Of a DNA stretch of 64,000 bases, positions 59,655-64,000 are shown one piece after another; position 1 is the first letter of the stretch; the number at the start of each line of letters is the position of its first letter. The stretch covers positions 62,001 to 126,000 of the forward strand of contig NZ_PVTG01000001.1 of the NCBI RefSeq assembly GCF_003002915.1, written 5' to 3'. The notes beneath the pieces are model-generated. The model had not been told where the DNA came from. It made no database searches and saw only the letters and a program-made list of their open reading frames with translations. Both the position numbers and the translations under genes were made by a program. This DNA comes from Geodermatophilus tzadiensis (GTDB taxonomy: Bacteria; Actinomycetota; Actinomycetes; Mycobacteriales; Geodermatophilaceae).

Positions 59655-60176
59655 GTGGCCGCGCCGTCCCCGCTCCCGCCCGTCACGGTCGAGGAGGCCG
59701 TGCCCGCCGACTTCGTGCGCATCGGCGCGCTGACCGCGGGGGTGTACCGCGACGAGGACCTGGCCTCCGAGCACTACCTGCCCGCGCTGGCCGACGTCGC
59801 CGGACGGGCCGGGCGCTCGACCCTGCTGGTGGCCCGGGACGGCGCCGCGCTGGTCGGGGCGGTGGCGCTGGTGCTGGACGGCGACTTCGGCGAGGTCACC
59901 GAGTCCGACGACGAGGCGGCGTTCCGGATGCTCGTCGTCGACCCGGCGGCGCGCGGCCGCGGGATCGGCGAGCTGCTCGTGCAGGAGTGCCTCGACCGCG
60001 CCCGGGCGGCGGGCAAGCGGCGCGTCGTCCTCTCCACCGACCCGCGGATGGCCGCGGCGCACCGCCTCTACCGGCGGCTCGGCTTCACCCGGCTGCCGGC
60101 ACGCGACTGGTCGCCGGTGCCCGGCGTCGACCTCATGGTGTACGCGCTCGACCTCCGACCCCGGCCGGCCGGCTGA
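59655..60176 (+). CDS. GNAT-family N-acetyltransferase
   Basis: A 173-residue GNAT protein with FRMLVVDPAARGRGIGELL as the acetyl-CoA motif and AAAHRLYRRLGFTRLPARDW as the C-terminal element. The GTG is 8 bases after TAGGCT. Substrate is unknown. The last 44 bp of the gene overlap the 3' end of the convergent wax ester synthase gene, so the two C-termini share DNA on opposite strands. Both stop codons are intact. Confidence 0.86.
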   Translation: MAAPSPLPPVTVEEAVPADFVRIGALTAGVYRDEDLASEHYLPALADVAGRAGRSTLLVARDGAALVGAVALVLDGDFGEVTESDDEAAFRMLVVDPAARGRGIGELLVQECLDRARAAGKRRVVLSTDPRMAAAHRLYRRLGFTRLPARDWSPVPGVDLMVYALDLRPRPAG

Positions 60177-61653
60177 CGCCCGCGGCCGCCGCCAGGGCGT
60201 CGAGCTCGTCGAGCACGTCGGCCAGCAGCACGTCGACGTCGGGCAGCAGCTCGGCGCAGGAGACCAGGCCCCAGTCGAGGCGGTCGAGGTAGCTCTGCAC
60301 CGTGATGTTGAGCCCCTGCCCCTCGATGATCGTCGACACCGGGAAGTAGTGCTCGAGCCGGGCGCCGGCGGCGTAGAGCGGCGTGCGCGGGCCGGGCACG
60401 TTGGAGATGACGAGGTTGCCCGGCGAGAGCCGCGACCCCAGGCGCAGCCGGGCGCTGAGCCGCATGGCCCGCGCGAACACCGCCGGCGGCGGGAACTCCG
60501 CGAAGTCGGTGAGCCGCTCGGCGGGCAGCGCGGAGAACAGCTCCTTGCTGCTGGCCATCGACTCGTGCACGCGCCGGACCCGCCGCACCGGGTCGGGCTC
60601 GTCGGTGGGCAGGACCGCCGAGAGCATCGACACCCGGTTGGTCCAGCGGTCGGTCTCCTCCCCCGTCCGCACCGAGACGGGCACCAGCGCGACGAGCGGG
60701 TCGGCCGGCAGCGCGCCGCGGCGGTCGAGGAAGGTGCGCAGCCCGCCGGCGCACGCGGCCATGACGACGTCGTTCACCGTGACGCCGAGCGCCGACTTCA
60801 CCTGCCGGACGACGTCGAGCGACGTCGAGCGGATGGCCAGCTTGCGGTGCGGCGTGATCGGCCCGTTGAAGGGCGTGCGCGGCGGCCGCACGCTCGGCAG
60901 GGACGCCGGGCGGTCGGGCTCCTCGGGGCGGGTGCGGCCGAGGTTGAGCACCGTGCCGAGCGGCCCGCGCAGGCTGCGGCGGACGTCGTTGGCGGCCCGG
61001 ACCAGCACCGGGTTGCGCGTCGCCCGGCCGATCTCGCGGGCGGTGCGGGTGGCCAGGAGCACCCCGCGGGCCGGCTTGCGGGCCAGGCCGAGCGCGCCGC
61101 GGGCGAGCATCTCGAGGTCGCCGGGCGGCCGCTCGGGCGTCCACGGGTCCCCCTCGGGCGGCACCGTGCCGCCGTCCGGGCTGTCGTCGAGCATCAGCGT
61201 CATCAGCTCCACGCCCGAGGCCCCGTCGATGGTGGCGTGGTGGACGATCGTGAGGACGGCGAAGCGGCGGTCGGCCAGCCCCTCGATGACGTAGGACAGC
61301 CACAGCGGCTTGCGCCGGTCGAGGGGCCGGGAGACCAGGCGGCCGGCCAGCGCGGCGAGCTGGTCGTCGGTGCCCGGCGGCGGGACGGCCGTGTGGCGCA
61401 CGTGGAAGTCGAGGTCGAAGGCGGCGTCGGCCACCCAGTACGGGTGGTCCAGGCCCAGCGGCACCTCGGCCAGCCGCCGGCGCAGCGGCTCGAGCAGGTG
61501 CAGCCGCTGCTGCAGCTGGCTCCGCCACGCGTCGTAGGGCCGGTAGTCGGGGGTGTCCGGGCGCGTGTAGACCGACAGGCTCGAGACGTGGCCGAACTGC
61601 GCGGACGTCTCCAGGTGCAGGAACGTCGCGTCCAGACCCGACAGCTGCTTCAT
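60133..61653 (-). CDS. Wax ester synthase/diacylglycerol acyltransferase (WS/DGAT)
   Basis: A 506-residue acyltransferase with the active site HHATIDG (His138, His139, Asp143), the PLW motif at 116-118 (RKPLWLSYVIEGL) and the C-terminal SNVPGP motif (LVISNVPGPRTPL). It esterifies fatty acyl-CoA to diacylglycerol or fatty alcohols, making storage lipid. The ATG at 61653 follows GAGGAGG; an upstream ATG adds 12 basic residues. It is divergent from a lipase gene across an inverted repeat, pointing to joint control of neutral-lipid making and breaking. Confidence 0.93.
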   Translation of the reverse strand: MKQLSGLDATFLHLETSAQFGHVSSLSVYTRPDTPDYRPYDAWRSQLQQRLHLLEPLRRRLAEVPLGLDHPYWVADAAFDLDFHVRHTAVPPPGTDDQLAALAGRLVSRPLDRRKPLWLSYVIEGLADRRFAVLTIVHHATIDGASGVELMTLMLDDSPDGGTVPPEGDPWTPERPPGDLEMLARGALGLARKPARGVLLATRTAREIGRATRNPVLVRAANDVRRSLRGPLGTVLNLGRTRPEEPDRPASLPSVRPPRTPFNGPITPHRKLAIRSTSLDVVRQVKSALGVTVNDVVMAACAGGLRTFLDRRGALPADPLVALVPVSVRTGEETDRWTNRVSMLSAVLPTDEPDPVRRVRRVHESMASSKELFSALPAERLTDFAEFPPPAVFARAMRLSARLRLGSRLSPGNLVISNVPGPRTPLYAAGARLEHYFPVSTIIEGQGLNITVQSYLDRLDWGLVSCAELLPDVDVLLADVLDELDALAAAAGVSRPAGVGGRARTP

Positions 61654-61708
61654 CGCCGCTGGCCTCCTCGGGGCGACACGGGGACCCACCGGCGCCCCGC
61701 AGGGTGTG

Positions 61709-61736
61709 GCCGAGTGTGTCAGGCCTCACACTCGGC
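61709..61736. promoter_or_regulatory. Inverted repeat between WS/DGAT and lipase genes
   Basis: GCCGAGTGTG (61709-61718) and CACACTCGGC (61727-61736) are perfect 10-bp arms around 8 bases that contain the palindrome AGGCCT. It lies 56 bp from one start codon and 49 bp from the other, suiting a shared operator; a hairpin in either transcript is the alternative. Confidence 0.55.
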
Positions 61737-61785
61737 TGCGAGAGGTCGGCGACCGCCCCGGCCCCCACGGAGACGAGGACAGCTG

Positions 61786-62586
61786 ATGCGCACTGCGGCG
61801 CTCCCCCGCACCCCGGCCGGCGAGGCTCCCCCGTGGCTGGGCGCCTCCCCGGTCGCCGCCCTGCTCGCGGCCCAGCGGCCGTGGCGCGAGGCGGCCGCGC
61901 TGGTGCGCTCGCCGGTCTGGCGGGGCCACGGCGTGCCCCACGGTGGCGGCCTGCCGGTGCTGCTGGTGCCCGGCTTCCTGACCGGCGACCCGTCGCTGGT
62001 GCTGCTCGACCGCTGGCTGCGGGCCCGGGGCTACCGGACGTGCACCTCGCAGATCCGGGTCAACGTCGACTGCACCGGCCTGGCGGTGGAGCGCCTGGAG
62101 CGCCGGCTGGTCGAGCTCACCGAGCGGACCGGGCGGCCGGCGGCGATCGTGGGGCAGAGCCGCGGCGGGCTGTTCGCCAAGCTGGTGGCCGTGCGGCGGC
62201 CCGACCTCGTCCGCGGGATCGTCACGCTGGGCAGCCCGAACGTCGACCACATGGCCATCAACCCCGTGGTCGCCGCCCAGGTGCGGCTGGTCGCGGCACT
62301 CGGCACCGCCGGCGTGCCGGGGCTGTTCCGCGACGACTGCGTGCGGGGCGGGTGCGCCGACGACCTCGCCGCCGAGCTCGACCGCCCCTTCCCCGCGCAC
62401 GTCCCCTACGTCTCGGTGTACTCGCGCAGCGACTGGGTGGTCGACTGGCACGCGTGCCTGGACCCGGCCGCCGAGAACGTCGAGGTCGACTCCAGCCACA
62501 TCGGCATGAGCGTGCACCCGGAGGTCTACCGGCTGCTCGGCCGGCGGCTGGCCGACCTGGCGGCGCGGACCGCGGCCCCGGCCTGA
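61786..62586 (+). CDS. Lipase/esterase of the alpha/beta hydrolase fold
   Basis: A 266-residue hydrolase. VLLVPGFLTGDPSLVLLDRWL supplies the oxyanion loop, the nucleophile is in IVGQSRGGLFAK, the acid in SRSDWVVDWHACLDP and the His in VDSSHIGMSVHPE. It resembles triacylglycerol lipases and PGAP1-like esterases of actinobacteria. No signal peptide is evident, so it is probably cytoplasmic or loosely membrane-bound. Divergent placement from the wax ester synthase suggests it turns over the same lipids. Confidence 0.88.
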   Translation: MRTAALPRTPAGEAPPWLGASPVAALLAAQRPWREAAALVRSPVWRGHGVPHGGGLPVLLVPGFLTGDPSLVLLDRWLRARGYRTCTSQIRVNVDCTGLAVERLERRLVELTERTGRPAAIVGQSRGGLFAKLVAVRRPDLVRGIVTLGSPNVDHMAINPVVAAQVRLVAALGTAGVPGLFRDDCVRGGCADDLAAELDRPFPAHVPYVSVYSRSDWVVDWHACLDPAAENVEVDSSHIGMSVHPEVYRLLGRRLADLAARTAAPA

Positions 62587-62598
62587 GCGGGGCCGCGG
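62570..62598. terminator. Hairpin at the convergent lipase/biotin-carrier boundary
   Basis: Perfect 10-bp arms (62570-62579 and 62589-62598) around a 9-base loop, overlapping the end of the lipase gene and 1 bp from the carrier stop. Confidence 0.6.
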
Positions 62599-62599
62599 G

Positions 62600-62824
62600 T
62601 CAGTCGTCGGTGACGGTGGCGATGAGGTCGCCCTCCTGGAGCACCTCGCCCTCGACGACGTGCAGCTCCTGCACCACGCCGGCGCGCTCGGTGAGGACGG
62701 GGATCTCCATCTTCATCGACTCCAGGACCACCAGCGTGTCCCCCGCGGCGACCTCGGCCCCGGGCGCGACCAGCACCCGCCACACGCTGGAGACCATCTC
62801 GGCGTGGATCTCCTCGACCGCCAC
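62600..62824 (-). CDS. Stand-alone biotin/lipoyl carrier protein (TB7.3-like)
   Basis: A 74-residue biotinyl domain with the biotin-accepting Lys38 in VLESMKMEIPVL and the usual closing GEVLQEGDLIATVTD. It matches the small mycobacterial biotinylated protein TB7.3, whose gene also lies near whiB1 and pdtaS. The partner carboxylase is not established. The GTG follows GAGGGAGGTG. It is downstream of, and probably co-transcribed with, the biotin-carboxylase-like gene (58-bp gap). Confidence 0.92.
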   Translation of the reverse strand: MAVEEIHAEMVSSVWRVLVAPGAEVAAGDTLVVLESMKMEIPVLTERAGVVQELHVVEGEVLQEGDLIATVTDD

Positions 62825-62882
62825 GCGGCACCTCCCTCGGGTCGGGTCCCCATCCAAGCAGTGACCCGGACGGGGGCGCGCC

Positions 62883-63932
62883 TCAGCTGCCGGGCGCGGG
62901 GTCGCCGTCGGCCAGCCGGCCGAGCACCGCGCAGACCTCCTCGCCGTCGTGCGGGACCCCGGTCTCGGGCAGTCCCGACAGCGCCGCGGCGGCCGCCCGG
63001 GCGGCGGTGGCGGTGTCGTCCCCGCCCGCGCTGACGGTGGCCAGCAGCGCGTCGTACCAGCCGTCGAGGCGGTCGCCGGGCTCGTAGCCGCTCACCGCGA
63101 CCACCTCGGTGCGCCCGGCGGTGCCGCGCACCCGGCCGGAGTCCGGCAGCCACCCGGTGACCCGGCCGGCGCGGCCCGGCGGCAGGGTGGCGCGCAGCTG
63201 GACGGCGACGGCGGCGCGCGGGGGCCGCTCCTCGGGCGTGCGGCGGCGCGGCCCGCGCTCGCCGGCGGCCGCGGCCAGCGCGAGGTCGACGGCGTCCACC
63301 CGGTGCGCGCGCTCGAGCACCGCCATGTCGAGGGAGAAGCCGGCCGCGATCTCACCCAGCTCGCCGTCCTCGGAGACGCCCACGGTGACCAGGCCGCGCC
63401 AGCCGACCTCGGCCAGCCGCTTGGCGCCGGGCGGCACCTCCAGCGGCGGCTCGGGGGTCCAGGACACCCGCGCGGTGCCGGCGGCCCGGTCGCGGGCCAC
63501 CGGGGTCGGGTAGCGCAGGCCCTCGTCGGTGACCAGCGCCAGCAGGCCGTGCTCGCTGGCCGGCTCGACGCCGTCCCCGCCGAGCCGCTCGAGCACCTCG
63601 GCCGGCGGGCCGATCCAGGTCAGCCCGGCGGCGGCCACCTCACCGGCCAGCGCGGCGTTGCCGGCCAGCGCCGGCGGCACCGGCAGGACGGCGGCCACCC
63701 CGCTGCGGCGGGCGGCCTCGACGATCCGGTCGACGGCGAGGTAGGACTCCACCGCGGGCGCCGGGCCGAGCAGCACCGCGTCGTCGGCCAGCCGCACGTG
63801 CCGGGCCGACCGCTCGGCCTCGGAGTAGACGGCCACCGACTTCACGTCGAGCCGGGAGCAGGCCGCGACGACCGCGCACGCCGCGGGCCCGCGGCCCGCC
63901 ACGAGCACGCTCTCGATCCCGTGCTGGGCCAC
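62883..63932 (-). CDS. Degenerate biotin-carboxylase-like protein
   Basis: A 349-residue protein. Residues 5-115 match the biotin carboxylase N-domain (VAVYSEAERSARHVRLADDA and WIGPP), but ANRGE is AGRGP and the PGYGFLSEN loop is PVPPALAGN. Residues 238-340 match the C-domain (AVAVQLRAT, GWYDALLATVSAG). Between them the ATP-grasp domain shrinks to about 105 residues, and the E-x-N-x-R-Q-x-E catalytic segment is replaced by GEIAAGFSLDMAVLERAHRV. It can hardly carboxylate biotin. The GTG at 63932 follows GAGGGGA; ATG 63983 would add 17 residues. Confidence 0.75.
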   Translation of the reverse strand: MAQHGIESVLVAGRGPAACAVVAACSRLDVKSVAVYSEAERSARHVRLADDAVLLGPAPAVESYLAVDRIVEAARRSGVAAVLPVPPALAGNAALAGEVAAAGLTWIGPPAEVLERLGGDGVEPASEHGLLALVTDEGLRYPTPVARDRAAGTARVSWTPEPPLEVPPGAKRLAEVGWRGLVTVGVSEDGELGEIAAGFSLDMAVLERAHRVDAVDLALAAAAGERGPRRRTPEERPPRAAVAVQLRATLPPGRAGRVTGWLPDSGRVRGTAGRTEVVAVSGYEPGDRLDGWYDALLATVSAGGDDTATAARAAAAALSGLPETGVPHDGEEVCAVLGRLADGDPAPGS

Positions 63933-64000
63933 GCCGTTCCCCTCGTCCCTGGCGGGAGCCCCGTCGCCCCCTCCCCCGGCCATGGTGCCCCGCGGTCCCG

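Overview
The window is chromosomal DNA from a very GC-rich actinobacterium, with GTG starts, 4-base ATGA/GTGA stop-start overlaps and almost no AT-rich spacers. Gene content points to the Geodermatophilaceae or a close relative such as Blastococcus, Geodermatophilus or Modestobacter. This assignment is inferred from recognised families (Rho with a long arginine/aspartate-rich insertion, Kgd, WhiB1 and PdtaS homologues, nickel superoxide dismutase, wax ester synthase) and not from any search. No insertion sequence, prophage, CRISPR array or rRNA was seen. One tRNA gene, tRNA-Arg(CCG), is present.

Positions 1-22440 are a nearly unbroken minus-strand housekeeping block. In transcription order it reads argS-lysA-hom-thrC-thrB (aspartate-family amino acids, joined by 4-base overlaps), then rho, rpmE, prfA-prmC-tsaC, a WecA/TagO-like lipid-carrier glycosyltransferase, two AtpI/AtpZ-like membrane proteins, and the ATP synthase genes atpB-E-F-H-A-G-D. 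atpC and a DUF2550 gene come last, but are cut off from atpD by about 590 bp holding a strong hairpin and a 62-codon gene.

Positions 22653-35000 are mainly accessory. They hold a DUF3105-DUF305 pair, the tRNA, two coupled CNNM/CorC-type ion transporters behind a possible 21-codon leader peptide, a MarR regulator with a serine hydrolase, a secreted His-tailed protein, and a Tat-exported multicopper oxidase followed by a VOC gene broken by an amber codon. A TetR regulator next to two identical inverted-repeat operators precedes an MMPL exporter.

Positions 35054-44565 hold small metabolic and regulatory units: an alpha/beta hydrolase, a short-chain dehydrogenase, a polyhydroxyalkanoate-synthase-like enzyme with a small overlapping partner, an ABC-F ATPase, an Rv1264-type adenylate cyclase, an ABC export pair and an ankyrin protein. 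Positions 44694-56326 hold Kgd with its small DUF6104 neighbour, malic enzyme, an RmlC-like epimerase, divergent sodX/sodN, the phosphatidylserine/phosphatidylethanolamine genes psd-pssA, acetyltransferases and a HAD phosphatase.

Positions 56409-63932 hold a lipid kinase, a whiB1-like gene and a pdtaS-like kinase separated by a perfect 21-bp terminator stem, and a divergent wax-ester-synthase/lipase pair around an inverted repeat. The region ends with a stand-alone biotin carrier next to a biotin-carboxylase-like protein that appears to have lost its catalytic centre.

A repeated regulatory theme is a TANNNT -10 box ending 6-10 bases before a start codon that lacks a Shine-Dalgarno sequence, which suggests many leaderless mRNAs. 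The hairpins called terminators are long perfect GC stems without a U-tract, as is common in actinobacteria. All starts, promoters and terminators are read by eye from the sequence.
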